Origin: Vibrio breoganii
Lineage (GTDB): Bacteria > Pseudomonadota > Gammaproteobacteria > Enterobacterales > Vibrionaceae
Direction: 5' to 3'
NCBI RefSeq assembly: GCF_001677275.1
Contig: NZ_CP016178.1
Coordinates: forward strand, 620,001 to 684,000
Length of the DNA stretch: 64,000 nt
The position numbers and the translations under genes were made by a program. Below are positions 8,453 through 16,676 of the stretch, in pieces; positions within the stretch are counted from its first letter, which is position 1; every line of letters begins with the position of its first letter. The notes beneath the pieces were generated by a model. The model did no database searches and was not told the DNA's origin. It saw only the letters and a list, made by a program, of their open reading frames with translations.

Positions 8453-9492
8453 CCACCTTCCCAGATAGGCGATATTACATCAAGCTGATTGATGAGGCAG
8501 TAGCCTCTGGTGCCAGAAAGAAGCAGGCCTGTCAGGAGATTGGCCTGTCGCTCCGTACGCTACAACGCTGGATGAATGATGGTGAATTATCAGCGGATAG
8601 AAGACCTTTAGCTGATAGGCCAGAGCCAGCAAATAAGCTTGCAGAGGATGAACGGCAGCAGATCTTAATCGTGTGTAATGAAGGTGAATTTGCTGATTTA
8701 CCACCAAGTCAGATCGTGCCCAGATTAGCTGATGATGGGATCTATCTTGCATCGGAATCAACGTTTTACCGGGTGTTGAAAGAAAACAACCAACTCACCC
8801 ATCGAGGTAAAGATAAGCCGAAAGGTACACTAAAAAAACCAACCAGTCATAAGGCTACCGGGCCTAATCAGGTGTGGAGTTGGGATATTACCTACTGTCC
8901 GACGACCGTGATCGGCCAGCATTATTACCTCTACATGATTGAGGATATCTTTAGCCGAAAAATCGTTGGCTGGGAGGTTCACGAATGCGAATCGGGGGAG
9001 CATGCAGCCAACCTGTTGGAGCGAACGGTCTGGTCTGAAAAGTGCGTAGGTCAGTCGGTAGTGCTTCATTCAGATAATGGAAGCCCGATGAAGAGCCTGA
9101 CGATGCTAGCCAAAATGCAAGAGTTAGGTGTTGCAGGCTCTCGCAGCCGACCACGAGTGAGCAACGACAACCCGTACTCAGAATCACTGTTCAGGACGGT
9201 GAAATACTGTAGGCGCTGGCCATCTGAAGGCTTCAAATCCTTAGAAGAGGTCCGGCAGTGGACTATGGAGTTCGTGCGTTGGTATAACACAGAACATCGA
9301 CATAGCAGGATTAATTTTGTTACTCCTGAGCAAAAACATGAGGGGCAAGACACGGCGCTCCTCAAGCAGCGTGATGAGGTTTATAAATTGGCTCAGTTGA
9401 ACAAGCCTGAGAGATGGTCAAAAGAGACGAGAAACTGGTCTCCGGTAACTGAGGTTGAATTAAATCCGGAGAACGAAAAACAAGCAGCTTAA
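8416..9492 (+). CDS. IS3-type transposase OrfB (DDE domain)
   Basis: The catalytic part of the transposase, made as a fusion through the slip at 8410-8416. The frame is open from 8416; the first internal ATG is at 8572. An additional helix-turn-helix (GLSLRTLQRW) precedes a DDE integrase core: the first aspartate in WSWDITYCP, the second in LHSDNGSPM and the glutamate in the NPYSESLFRT block. A typical IS3 C-terminus follows (RWYNTEHRHSRINFVTPEQ). It cuts and joins the IS ends. All catalytic positions appear intact. The C-terminus ends 32 bases before the element boundary. Confidence 0.9.
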   Translation, partial: AKCLLGGRRGALTTFPDRRYYIKLIDEAVASGARKKQACQEIGLSLRTLQRWMNDGELSADRRPLADRPEPANKLAEDERQQILIVCNEGEFADLPPSQIVPRLADDGIYLASESTFYRVLKENNQLTHRGKDKPKGTLKKPTSHKATGPNQVWSWDITYCPTTVIGQHYYLYMIEDIFSRKIVGWEVHECESGEHAANLLERTVWSEKCVGQSVVLHSDNGSPMKSLTMLAKMQELGVAGSRSRPRVSNDNPYSESLFRTVKYCRRWPSEGFKSLEEVRQWTMEFVRWYNTEHRHSRINFVTPEQKHEGQDTALLKQRDEVYKLAQLNKPERWSKETRNWSPVTEVELNPENEKQAA

Positions 9493-9507
9493 GCACCGAG
9501 GCGACAA

Positions 9508-10926
9508 CTACCTTGAAAAACGCCGGAACTCTACTATAAACGTATTCCTACGATTTTCTCTGGGAATAAGCTCAAGTGTTGCACGGTGTAGTGCAGTAAT
9601 GTCTTTGCAAATTGACATCCCTAAACCCGCACCGTCGCCATGTTCGGAATGACCCCGATAAAACTGTTCGAAGATTCTTTCACGAGTTTCCTTCGGGATG
9701 TCTGGGCCAGTATCGGAAATTAAAACTTTGATTGTATTATTTTTCTCTATGACGCTAACTTGGATGTCACTGTGTTCGCCGGAGTAACGAATCGCATTAT
9801 CGACGAGGTTACGAAATAACACCTCTAATAACATTCGATCTCCTGGTATAGCGATGTTGGAAGATGATAGACTGATGTCTTGCTTATGCTTCAATGCTAA
9901 CGGTGCCAAATCAGCAACAACGGTTTGCAACAAAGGGGTTAGTTCAACGGTGTCGAATACACGTTCTGATAAGCTATCTACTTTAGCTAAAGTCAGTAGC
10001 TGATGGATAAGGCGGTCAGTGCGTTCAATGCCTTGCAGAATGTTGAGTAAATCTCCTCTCAGTTGCTCCGGATCATTACTTTCAAGTGCATTTTCTACGT
10101 TAAGACGAAGGATTGTTAGTGGGGTTTTTAGTTCATGCGCTGCAGCACGTGTAAAGCGTTTCTCTCTTTGCCAGGCTAACTTTAGTTCAGAGAGGAGAGA
10201 GTTGAGCGAATCGACAAGTGGTGCGAGTTCAACTGTGTTGTCTTTTACATGAATGCGTTCTAATCGGTGTACGTTTCTTTGTGTGATGGCGGTGCGCAGG
10301 TCGTTAATCGGTCGGAAATGTTTATCGATCAACCAAAACAGCAAAAGTAACAAAGTTGGTAGTATCAGCAATTGTTCTATTGATGTGGATAGGGCAATTT
10401 CGTGGATGATCTCTTTACGTATCTTGTATTTTTCTGCAACCACGACGTATTCATTATCATGTTTTTTTTGTGGCAGTGAAATCTGAAATGTACGCCATTG
10501 TGTACCGTCTTTTACGATATCAGCGTAGCCGTTATTATCAAAGGACGTGGAGAGTGCGTGCAAGGTTTGATCAGAGCTCCAGAGCAGTGTGTTGTCTCGA
10601 TAGAATTGAAAAACCAAGTTTTGTTCATAAGGGTGGCCGAACGTTGTGACATTGTCATCGTCAGACTTTGACATTGACTCAATGTTTTCCATCCACTCAT
10701 TAAATAGTTCTCGATGGTTAGCGAGAGTCCTCTCTTCCGTTGAAATTGAGAGCGTCAGCAACATTAATTTTGCGGATTGTCCAAGCCTAGCGTCATAAAC
10801 TTCTTCGACCTCGTGCTTCGCAGATTGGAAACTGAAATAAAGTGAGATGAGTAAGAGAACACTTACCAACACGCCTACTGATAGAGTTAACTGACGTTTG
10901 ATCGAGTACGATTTCTTATCTTTCAA
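9508..10926 (-). CDS. Sensor histidine kinase (QseC/PmrB-like), C-terminus altered by an IS
   Basis: A 472-residue membrane kinase read from TTG 10926, overlapping the response regulator stop by 11 bases. A first membrane helix (about 14-31), a periplasmic sensor region, a second helix (about 180-200), HAMP, the H-box AAAHELKTPL near residue 261, N-box LVDNAIRYSG near 373, G1 DTGPDIP and G2 GAGLGM near 435 are visible. It should phosphorylate the regulator encoded just upstream. The native last seven residues PKYGERA were replaced by RRFSR from the IS end. The lost tail lies beyond the catalytic domain, so activity is probably retained. The signal sensed is unknown. Confidence 0.88.
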   Translation of the reverse strand: MKDKKSYSIKRQLTLSVGVLVSVLLLISLYFSFQSAKHEVEEVYDARLGQSAKLMLLTLSISTEERTLANHRELFNEWMENIESMSKSDDDNVTTFGHPYEQNLVFQFYRDNTLLWSSDQTLHALSTSFDNNGYADIVKDGTQWRTFQISLPQKKHDNEYVVVAEKYKIRKEIIHEIALSTSIEQLLILPTLLLLLFWLIDKHFRPINDLRTAITQRNVHRLERIHVKDNTVELAPLVDSLNSLLSELKLAWQREKRFTRAAAHELKTPLTILRLNVENALESNDPEQLRGDLLNILQGIERTDRLIHQLLTLAKVDSLSERVFDTVELTPLLQTVVADLAPLALKHKQDISLSSSNIAIPGDRMLLEVLFRNLVDNAIRYSGEHSDIQVSVIEKNNTIKVLISDTGPDIPKETRERIFEQFYRGHSEHGDGAGLGMSICKDITALHRATLELIPRENRRNTFIVEFRRFSR

Positions 10927-11572
10927 GAATGTACCCCACACCGCGAATATTTTTAATGACCACTTTGGGCGCTTTTTTACGCAAATTGTGAATATGAACT
11001 TCGATAGCGTTGTCGCTTGAACCTTCATCCCAGCCGTGTAGTGATTGTTGCAATTGCTCCTTACTTTGCACGCGTCCGGCGTTCGTCATCAAACTGGTGA
11101 GGATTTTAAATTCATTGCGTGTGAGTTTAAGCGGCGCGTCATCGTAGCGAATGCTTTGTTCCGATAAGGATAAAGATAACTGTCCAACTTGAATGATTTC
11201 TTCTGCACTACCGGATTGACGGCGAATCAACACACGCAAGCGAGCGAGCAACTCTTCGAGTGCAAACGGTTTTCCGAGGTAGTCATCTGCGCCGCCGTCG
11301 AGGCCTTGAACGCGATCGCGAATGTCGTCTCGTGCGGTAAGTATCATCACTGGGAGCTTAAAGCCGCCTTTGCGAATATTACGCAGAACTTCCAATCCAT
11401 CGATATCGGGGAGAGTGAGATCCAAAATCACGGCAGTGAACGCTTCTGTTTTGAGTGCGCTAGTCACGCCAGACCCTTTTTCCACCCAATCCACGGTGTA
11501 TCCATGGCGACTTAATGAAGTCACCATGGATTGACCGAGTAGTTTGTCATCTTCTACGAGTAATAAGCGCAT
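10916..11572 (-). CDS. OmpR/PmrA-family response regulator
   Basis: A 218-residue regulator with a receiver domain (acidic pair E7-D8-D9, phosphorylation site D51 in ILDLTLPDIDG, lysine near 101 in GKPF) and a winged-helix DNA-binding domain ending RGVGYIL. It resembles PmrA/QseB regulators. It is the penultimate gene of a seven-gene minus-strand run, three bases after the TPR gene and overlapping the kinase. A direct repeat of CTTAAG spaced five bases apart at 16037-16053, the PmrA/QseB box geometry, lies in front of the first gene, so autoregulation of the whole operon is a reasonable inference. Confidence 0.9.
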   Translation of the reverse strand: MRLLLVEDDKLLGQSMVTSLSRHGYTVDWVEKGSGVTSALKTEAFTAVILDLTLPDIDGLEVLRNIRKGGFKLPVMILTARDDIRDRVQGLDGGADDYLGKPFALEELLARLRVLIRRQSGSAEEIIQVGQLSLSLSEQSIRYDDAPLKLTRNEFKILTSLMTNAGRVQSKEQLQQSLHGWDEGSSDNAIEVHIHNLRKKAPKVVIKNIRGVGYILER

Positions 11573-11575
11573 GGT

Positions 11576-12211
11576 TTATTTCAGTCTCCCAAGAGTCGCT
11601 TCAATTTCCAGTTTTCGACCTTTATCCGCCAAAGGTCGGTCAGGGCGAGGTGATGCTTGCATTGCGCGAGTCAAATACAATTTCGCTTCTTTGTCTCGAC
11701 CTTCTTCTGTAAGGAAGTCTCCATAAAAATAGTTCGGATCGATGCCTTTTGGATTGATCTCTAACGCTTTTTTCAACATTTCTTCGGCTTTATCGTCATC
11801 ACCAAAGCCAATTGGCCACCCCGGAACTTTGTAATACAAAGAACCTAAACTGGTGTATGCAGATCCATCAAGCGCTTGCGGTGAAGTTGCGATTACCCCT
11901 TCGAGTAAAGATTTGGCTTCTTTGGCGAGTGATAGTGCACCCAAGCCACCTTGAGCACCAGCCAGCGATGCTTTATTGATTGCCAGCCAAACAGTGAGTT
12001 CGGGATTGCCCGGTTCTCTGTCGAGATAAATACTGGTTTTGGCAATCGCACGATGGAAGCATTGCTCCTTTTCGTCACCATCGGGCGTGCTGTACTGACA
12101 TTCCGCCCATTTCTTTTGAACCTGTTGCAGTGGAGTATTACCTGCCAACGCAGCGGTCGAAGCTAACGTTGAACAAACCGTCAAAGCGCAAAGTAGTTGT
12201 TTGGTATTCAT
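11576..12211 (-). CDS. Periplasmic TPR-repeat protein
   Basis: A 211-residue protein starting at ATG 12211. Residues 1-24 form a signal peptide ending ALA-G, so it is likely periplasmic. The rest contains tetratricopeptide-type helices, seen best at SAYTSLGSLYYKVPGWPIGF and KAEEMLKKALEINPKG, plus cysteines in the mature N-terminus. TPR proteins mediate protein-protein contacts. Its position between the enzyme genes and the regulator-kinase pair suggests it works with the sensor kinase periplasmic domain or in export of the pathway product; both are inference. The longer ORF start at 12229 overlaps the SDR gene and lacks a signal-peptide-like beginning. Confidence 0.7.
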   Translation of the reverse strand: MNTKQLLCALTVCSTLASTAALAGNTPLQQVQKKWAECQYSTPDGDEKEQCFHRAIAKTSIYLDREPGNPELTVWLAINKASLAGAQGGLGALSLAKEAKSLLEGVIATSPQALDGSAYTSLGSLYYKVPGWPIGFGDDDKAEEMLKKALEINPKGIDPNYFYGDFLTEEGRDKEAKLYLTRAMQASPRPDRPLADKGRKLEIEATLGRLK

Positions 12212-12225
12212 CGTCCATGTCCTCT

Positions 12226-13020
12226 TCAATGACTGACTCGGTTTACGTATTGGTGGATGGTTTCTTGTTGCTTACGAATCGCAGAAGAAACCACGCTTGG
12301 AAGCAGTTGATTGATGCGTGCAAAAAGCTTTTCTGGCCAACCAATCCACTTCGCGGAAATTTCTTTTTCCAACATGGTGACAACGTGATTGGCAACAACT
12401 TGCGGGGAGTCCGTTTTGTTACCCAGCTGTCGATTCATTTCATTGACGGCATCGCTATTGAGCGAGGTTTCTGTCGCTCTTGGTGCCAAATACAGCGCAC
12501 GGATTCCGGTTGCGAACAGCTCTCTGTCGAGCGATTCGGTAAAACGGTGCAACCCCGCTTTTGCCGCGCAATAGGAGGTATAGCCTGGGTAGCCAATTGA
12601 GCCGAATGTGGAACCAATATTGAGAATCACCCCAGGCTGCTTTAACCACGTTAACGCCGATTGGCAGAGCAGTATCGGCGCAACGAGATTGAGTTGGATT
12701 TCGTCTGCAATCTGTGTTGGTCGCTTGTGACTTAACAACGAGAAATCGTTGCTGCCCGCATTGTTAATTAGTGCGTCCACTTTTTGATGTTGGCGCGCTC
12801 GATCTTTAATCGCAGTTAGTCCTTCTGATGAGGTGATGTCTGCAACGACTAGGTTATGGCGTTCTGGATTCGACAGTTCACTCTGTAGTGTTTGCAAGCT
12901 CTCTTCGTTTCGCCCAACAAGAATAAGGCTGGCACCGCGTTTTGCTAACTCTTGCGCGATGGCTTGCCCAATTCCGCCCGTTGCGCCTGTCAGGAGAATG
13001 GTTCTGTTGTTAATGATCAT
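12226..13020 (-). CDS. Short-chain dehydrogenase/reductase (biosynthetic operon)
   Basis: A 264-residue classical SDR. The nucleotide-binding TGATGGIG lies at 11-18, NNAG at 86-89, and the catalytic serine S137, Y150 and K154 (SYCAAK) are all present. The family reduces or oxidises carbonyl groups with NAD(P)(H). It lies 8 bases after the diiron-oxidase gene and before the TPR gene in one operon, so the substrate is probably the product of the ligase or oxidase step. The C-terminal tail after residue 220 is basic and may be membrane-associated, as in SDRs acting on lipids. The exact substrate cannot be read from the sequence. Confidence 0.82.
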   Translation of the reverse strand: MIINNRTILLTGATGGIGQAIAQELAKRGASLILVGRNEESLQTLQSELSNPERHNLVVADITSSEGLTAIKDRARQHQKVDALINNAGSNDFSLLSHKRPTQIADEIQLNLVAPILLCQSALTWLKQPGVILNIGSTFGSIGYPGYTSYCAAKAGLHRFTESLDRELFATGIRALYLAPRATETSLNSDAVNEMNRQLGNKTDSPQVVANHVVTMLEKEISAKWIGWPEKLFARINQLLPSVVSSAIRKQQETIHQYVNRVSH

Positions 13021-13028
13021 GCTTCACC

Positions 13029-13712
13029 TCACGCCGCTTGTTGGGTTGAGAAAGAAGGCAAAGAACGCAGCATTTGTCCGTACAATTCGAACACCATTTT
13101 TGCGGAGTCGATGATGACTTGTTGATCTTCCACTTTGGTGATTTTGTTCATCAGTGATTCAAAAAATTGCAGATGATCTTGGTCTAACACGCTGTGTGAA
13201 ACTAGGTACGTCATTGCCGAAGGCGGTAGGCTTAGCGTTGACTGGATTTTTTCAGCCATTTGGCCACCAATGCCGACGCTGGTGCCTTCTAATACCCACA
13301 CCATGCCAAACAGCGCGAGTGGGTTGTGGCGGTCAATGTTGTGGTAAAGGTAGGAAACCATCAGTTCAATCGGTGCACCTACTTGACCTACATCTTTGTT
13401 GTTGCGCACTGCTTCGGCATCGCCGCCGCAAGCTTTGATGTCATTTAAAATCCATTCTTGATGGCCTTTCTCTTCCTCGATGTACTCGGCAATGGCATCT
13501 CGTACCCATTCGTATTCGCCAGATAGTCGGCCTCCACACGCCATCAGCAAGGGAACTGTGTGCTTAACGTGATGGTAAGCTTGGGTTAGAAAGGCGATAT
13601 ACATATCTTTGGAAATGCTGCCTTGTTGAACGTCTGCAATGACTGGCGCAGTTAACATTGCTTGTTGAGCAGCGGCAGTGCTTTGTTTGAGTTGTTCGAA
13701 AAATAAAGTCAT
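13029..13712 (-). CDS. Haem-oxygenase-like diiron oxidase (HDO/TenA-like)
   Basis: A 227-residue all-helical protein of the TenA/PqqC/haem-oxygenase-like fold. The metal-ligand pattern of diiron HDO enzymes can be placed: E81-x2-H84 (as in UndA), E142 in VLEGTSVGIG, and H173-x3-D177-x2-H180 (HSVLDQDH). The H-x3-D-x2-H signature is shared with CADD, BesC and SznF-type oxidases, which cleave or hydroxylate fatty or amino acids using O2. Plain thiaminase TenA lacks this metal set. It sits between an AMP-forming ligase and an SDR, which argues for a role in a small-molecule pathway. The substrate is unknown; fatty acid or amino acid are candidates. Confidence 0.75.
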   Translation of the reverse strand: MTLFFEQLKQSTAAAQQAMLTAPVIADVQQGSISKDMYIAFLTQAYHHVKHTVPLLMACGGRLSGEYEWVRDAIAEYIEEEKGHQEWILNDIKACGGDAEAVRNNKDVGQVGAPIELMVSYLYHNIDRHNPLALFGMVWVLEGTSVGIGGQMAEKIQSTLSLPPSAMTYLVSHSVLDQDHLQFFESLMNKITKVEDQQVIIDSAKMVFELYGQMLRSLPSFSTQQAA

Positions 13713-13737
13713 AATCTTCTCCTTAAGAAGCCGTTAA

Positions 13738-15297
13738 CTAAGATGCAGTTTGGAAAGACGTAATGTGTTGCTGGAAGGGCAAATCGATGCGTTGGATCTT
13801 TTGCGCTTGCAGCGTTAATTCAGGCGTTGTGCACGCTAATAACTGAGCCACATCATGTTCAATTTGATTTCGTTTGAGCTTGCCGTTATCCGTGTACCAA
13901 CCAGAGATGGCTCGTGGGTTGTCCAGCAGCAATAAGGTTCGGATTTGAGCATAATCGGGTAGGGTTCGGTTTAATGCATGAACCTTTGCTTCGACGTCTT
14001 CGCTATTGGCAATGACGGCACATAATGTTTGTTGGCTATCGCCCGTAACGATTAGTGGCGTCATCGGCAAAAACGCCAACGCTTCTGATTCAATCCACTC
14101 CGGTGAGATATTTCTGCCATACGCGGTGACGATAAGGTTTTTCTTACGCCCCGAGAGAGAGACAAAGCCTTGTGCGTCAATTTGGGCTAAGTCGCCAGTC
14201 GCTAACCATTCTTGAGTAAACGGCTCATTCAAATAACCAAGAGCAACGTTGCCTTTGACGAGCAGTTCACCATCTTCCGCGATACGAATCTGAGCGTGGG
14301 GAAGTGGTTTGCCACACGTTCCTGCTTTAAATGCGGCTGGTGTATTCAAACAAACGACGGAGCCACATTCAGACAAGCCATAACCTTCAAACGCAGGGAT
14401 GTTCAGCGCATGCGCGGTGTTAATCAGTTGCGACGACACTCTTGCGCCGCCAACAGCAACAAATTTTAGAGAATCCACAAGAGAGGGCTGCTGTTTCGCG
14501 ATATGAATGAGCGCAAGCAATAAAGCCGGTGTTAGCACTAAGCTTTCTGGTTTGATGGTCGCTAATGCTTGTGCAAACAGATGCGGTTCGAATTGGCTTG
14601 AACCGAGTAAGCCGGTTTGCTCTCCGGGTAAAATATATGACGTCACGCCCAACATGAGTGGGACATAAACGCCGGTTATGTTCTCGAGAAGCGTCGATAA
14701 CGGAAGCAGCACTAAGTGTGAGTGCGCCGTGCCGTTTACTGCGTCGGCGATCGATTTCGCCACCAAACACAAATGATCATTGCTTAAACACACGCCTTTA
14801 GGCTGACCAGTCGAGCCAGACGTAAATGTGATTTTTCCGGTTTCTGGTAGATAAGCTACCTGTGTATCTTCATCTCTCAACTGGCTACGACGCAGCAAAG
14901 GCAAATTTGCAATGGAAAACGGATGGTCTTGCTGGTTAAAGCTTTGCTTAGGATTAGAAGCCAACCATGCTTGCCAATCGCCGACTAAAGCATCGACGCC
15001 TGATTGCTCTAACGTATGTTCAACTTGTGCATCAGAGAAAAAAGTCGGAATAGGTACGACGACTATGTCTGCCGCCATCGCCGCCAAATCAACAATGGCC
15101 CAATCGATACCGTTTTCTGCGCGTAGCGCGAGTGCTTTGATGTTCTGTGCAATAAGCTCGGCGGCAACGAGTTCGATCTTGTTTAACACTTCAGAGTAAG
15201 TTAGTTCAACCGTTTGATTCGCTTCGTAGCCGACAAGTGCTGCTCGGTCTGGTGTCGTTTTTGCCCATTTTGTAATGACATCGAGGAGAATATTCAT
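13738..15297 (-). CDS. AMP-forming acyl-CoA synthetase/ligase
   Basis: A 519-residue member of the ANL adenylating superfamily. The phosphate-binding loop FTSGSTGQPKG lies near 155-167, GYGLSECG near 304-311, the ATP/ribose motif ATGDL with GRKKNLIV follows, and the A10 lysine (GKLKRNQIE) is near 470. It should activate a carboxylic acid as acyl-AMP and pass it to CoA or another acceptor. No carrier protein is encoded nearby, so CoA or a direct acceptor is more likely than a peptide carrier. It lies 25 bases before the diiron-oxidase gene in the operon. Length is normal for the family; fatty-acid specificity is inference. Confidence 0.85.
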   Translation of the reverse strand: MNILLDVITKWAKTTPDRAALVGYEANQTVELTYSEVLNKIELVAAELIAQNIKALALRAENGIDWAIVDLAAMAADIVVVPIPTFFSDAQVEHTLEQSGVDALVGDWQAWLASNPKQSFNQQDHPFSIANLPLLRRSQLRDEDTQVAYLPETGKITFTSGSTGQPKGVCLSNDHLCLVAKSIADAVNGTAHSHLVLLPLSTLLENITGVYVPLMLGVTSYILPGEQTGLLGSSQFEPHLFAQALATIKPESLVLTPALLLALIHIAKQQPSLVDSLKFVAVGGARVSSQLINTAHALNIPAFEGYGLSECGSVVCLNTPAAFKAGTCGKPLPHAQIRIAEDGELLVKGNVALGYLNEPFTQEWLATGDLAQIDAQGFVSLSGRKKNLIVTAYGRNISPEWIESEALAFLPMTPLIVTGDSQQTLCAVIANSEDVEAKVHALNRTLPDYAQIRTLLLLDNPRAISGWYTDNGKLKRNQIEHDVAQLLACTTPELTLQAQKIQRIDLPFQQHITSFQTAS

Positions 15298-15377
15298 ACT
15301 TCACCTATATTCTGGCGTTGTGTTTAACCAAGTTGTTCTGGTTGTGTTTGCGGTTTTAACGACGTTTACTTTTCTAT

Positions 15378-15989
15378 CTAGGCTTGTTTGCGTTTTCTTT
15401 CTTGGACTAATCGAAGACGTTCGAGTCCTTTTTGCAAATTGCCAGCTAACACACGCGGTTGATGTTCGTAGTATGACCCCCAAGTGGACTCGGCATCGGG
15501 GACTTTGTTTTGATCGGCCTGCGCGATGATATGAGGCTCCAATCCTAGGCGCGCCATCATGGCGTGAAGTGGGTCTGTCGCGGTGAAGATGCACCATTCA
15601 AAACCGAGGTTGACCAGCATTTCTGCGATGAGGTAAAAGTGCAGAGATGACATGCCCTTAGCGAAAGACGCCAAGTGACCAAACTCCACTAAGTTCGAAC
15701 GTTTTACGTCGCAGTTAAATACGTTAGAAACCAGCTTTTGGGCGTCGTCTTCTAAATACTGTTCAAGGAACAAAGGCTCATCTTCGGCGATGCGAAAGCC
15801 GCATACGGAAACAATTTGGCCGCCTTCAATGAGGGTTAAATACGCCGGCATAAACTGTTTGAGCTCGGCAAAGAATGCTTCTTGATAACGCTGAGAAACA
15901 TGCTCGATAACTTGGCTCCAAAGCGGATGCATTGGATAAACGATGTCTAAAGTAAAGCCATCTGCAGAAGTTTGTGCATGGTGTTTCAT
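15378..15989 (-). CDS. Thermostable-hemolysin (T_hemolysin) family protein
   Basis: A 203-residue protein resembling the Vibrio delta-VPH thermostable hemolysin family. Despite the name the family has an acyltransferase-like (GNAT-type) plan: a central VEFGHLAS segment and a later region FEWCIFTATDPLHAMMARLG suit an acyl-donor fold. I chose ATG 15989 because AAGGAAG lies upstream; the longer start at 16022 has no good site. It is the first gene of the seven-gene operon, 80 bases before the ligase gene. Its place next to an acid-activating ligase suggests it may transfer an acyl group rather than lyse cells. That reading is inference; hemolysis was the historic assay for the family. Confidence 0.72.
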   Translation of the reverse strand: MKHHAQTSADGFTLDIVYPMHPLWSQVIEHVSQRYQEAFFAELKQFMPAYLTLIEGGQIVSVCGFRIAEDEPLFLEQYLEDDAQKLVSNVFNCDVKRSNLVEFGHLASFAKGMSSLHFYLIAEMLVNLGFEWCIFTATDPLHAMMARLGLEPHIIAQADQNKVPDAESTWGSYYEHQPRVLAGNLQKGLERLRLVQERKRKQA

Positions 15990-16036
15990 GAGCGCTTCCT
16001 TTGTTTGAGTAGTTATTAACAAAATAAAACGCGAAA

Positions 16037-16053
16037 CTTAAGAAACTCTTAAG
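16037..16053 (-). promoter_or_regulatory. PmrA/QseB-type direct repeat operator
   Basis: CTTAAG, five bases, CTTAAG: two identical half-sites with an 11 bp period, the geometry of PmrA boxes. The repeat ends 48 bases before the start codon of the first operon gene, in the position expected around a -35 region on the minus strand. The operon encodes an OmpR/PmrA-type regulator, making autoregulation likely. Confidence 0.65.
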
Positions 16054-16131
16054 GAATGAGTGTTTGTAAATAAATTATTCTGTAAAGACCACTAAGTAAT
16101 CTGCACCATCAATATTGGACACCAAGTTAAG

Positions 16132-16215
16132 CAACTTTCGATACTTTTAGTTATCCATAACTTACTAATTTAGCAAAGCCTCTGAAACGTTTTTGTCCAA
16201 AAGCGTGCTAGAGCT
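16132..16215 (-). repeat. Diverged ~80-90 bp repeat, copy 3 of 3
   Basis: Aligns with 5494-5580 and 2311-2400. The minus strand again contains HAFGQKRF followed by a decayed frame with an in-frame stop. It lies between the biosynthetic operon promoter and the azlD end. A nearby hairpin (AGCCGGT and ACCGGCT, 16216-16240) could end the azl transcript but lacks a T run. Confidence 0.5.
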
Positions 16216-16325
16216 GTAGCCGGTAAAATCACAACCGGCTAACTATACCTTTAGGGGCTCACAACAAACTTTATTGAAACTGGACAATCCTTATCGGCAT
16301 CGATCACTTATATTGTCATCCGGCA

Positions 16326-16676
16326 TCACATTAACCCTCCCACATAAATGATAGCGCCGTATATGGCTACGCCAGCAAGTACCGGCAAACCCAGCGATCG
16401 TTTCCAATACCAAATGAGTAGGGTAAATAGTGTTCCCACAAGAGTCGCCAACCAAGACATAACCGATGGCGTCGTGGGGATCAACGATGTGCCAAACATG
16501 GCGGCTATCATTGTAGGTCCTAGCACTGAAAGCCAAGTAGGGATGTTATTTAATGAACTGCCTTGGTCACGATCTTTCATACGTCGAGACATCCACAGCA
16601 TAGGTAAAACACGCATCGCAAAGGTTCCCGCTGCGATCAATAGCATGACCAACCATAATGATTTATCCATGGTCAC
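16326..16676 (-). CDS. azlD: AzlD-family branched-chain amino acid export subunit
   Basis: A 116-residue membrane protein with about four hydrophobic helices, typical in length and pattern of AzlD. AzlD is the small partner of AzlC; together they form an exporter linked to branched-chain amino acids and analogues. The gene overlaps the end of azlC by 14 bases, implying translational coupling. The ATG at 16670 (second methionine) is an equally possible start. No recognisable regulatory element separates it from azlC. Confidence 0.85.
   Translation of the reverse strand: MTMDKSLWLVMLLIAAGTFAMRVLPMLWMSRRMKDRDQGSSLNNIPTWLSVLGPTMIAAMFGTSLIPTTPSVMSWLATLVGTLFTLLIWYWKRSLGLPVLAGVAIYGAIIYVGGLM

Larger units (their letters stand above)
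7888..9524 (+). mobile_element. IS3-type insertion sequence, copy 1 (1637 bp)
   Basis: The boundaries come from comparison with the second copy (37879-39515) and from the duplicated target GGAAC at 7883-7887 and 9525-9529; the first G may belong to the element, making the duplication 4 bp. Imperfect terminal repeats share TCAGGATAGTTGTCGCCTC on the left and TCAAGGTAGTTGTCGCCTC on the right. It carries orfA and orfB joined by a -1 frameshift signal. The encoded proteins are identical to those of copy 2, so transposition was recent. It inserted into the last codons of the sensor kinase gene. Confidence 0.9.

Noticed and set aside
8480..8761. Minus-strand ORF within the IS orfB, also found at 38642-38923
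   Set aside because: It lies antisense to the DDE transposase and only reflects that gene's codon pattern.
15301..15597. Minus-strand 98-residue ORF between the T_hemolysin and ligase genes
   Set aside because: It overlaps most of the T_hemolysin 3' end in another frame and has no ribosome site or family likeness.
16291..16536. 81-residue minus-strand ORF at the azlD end
   Set aside because: Antisense-frame shadow of azlD codons on the same strand; no start signal.
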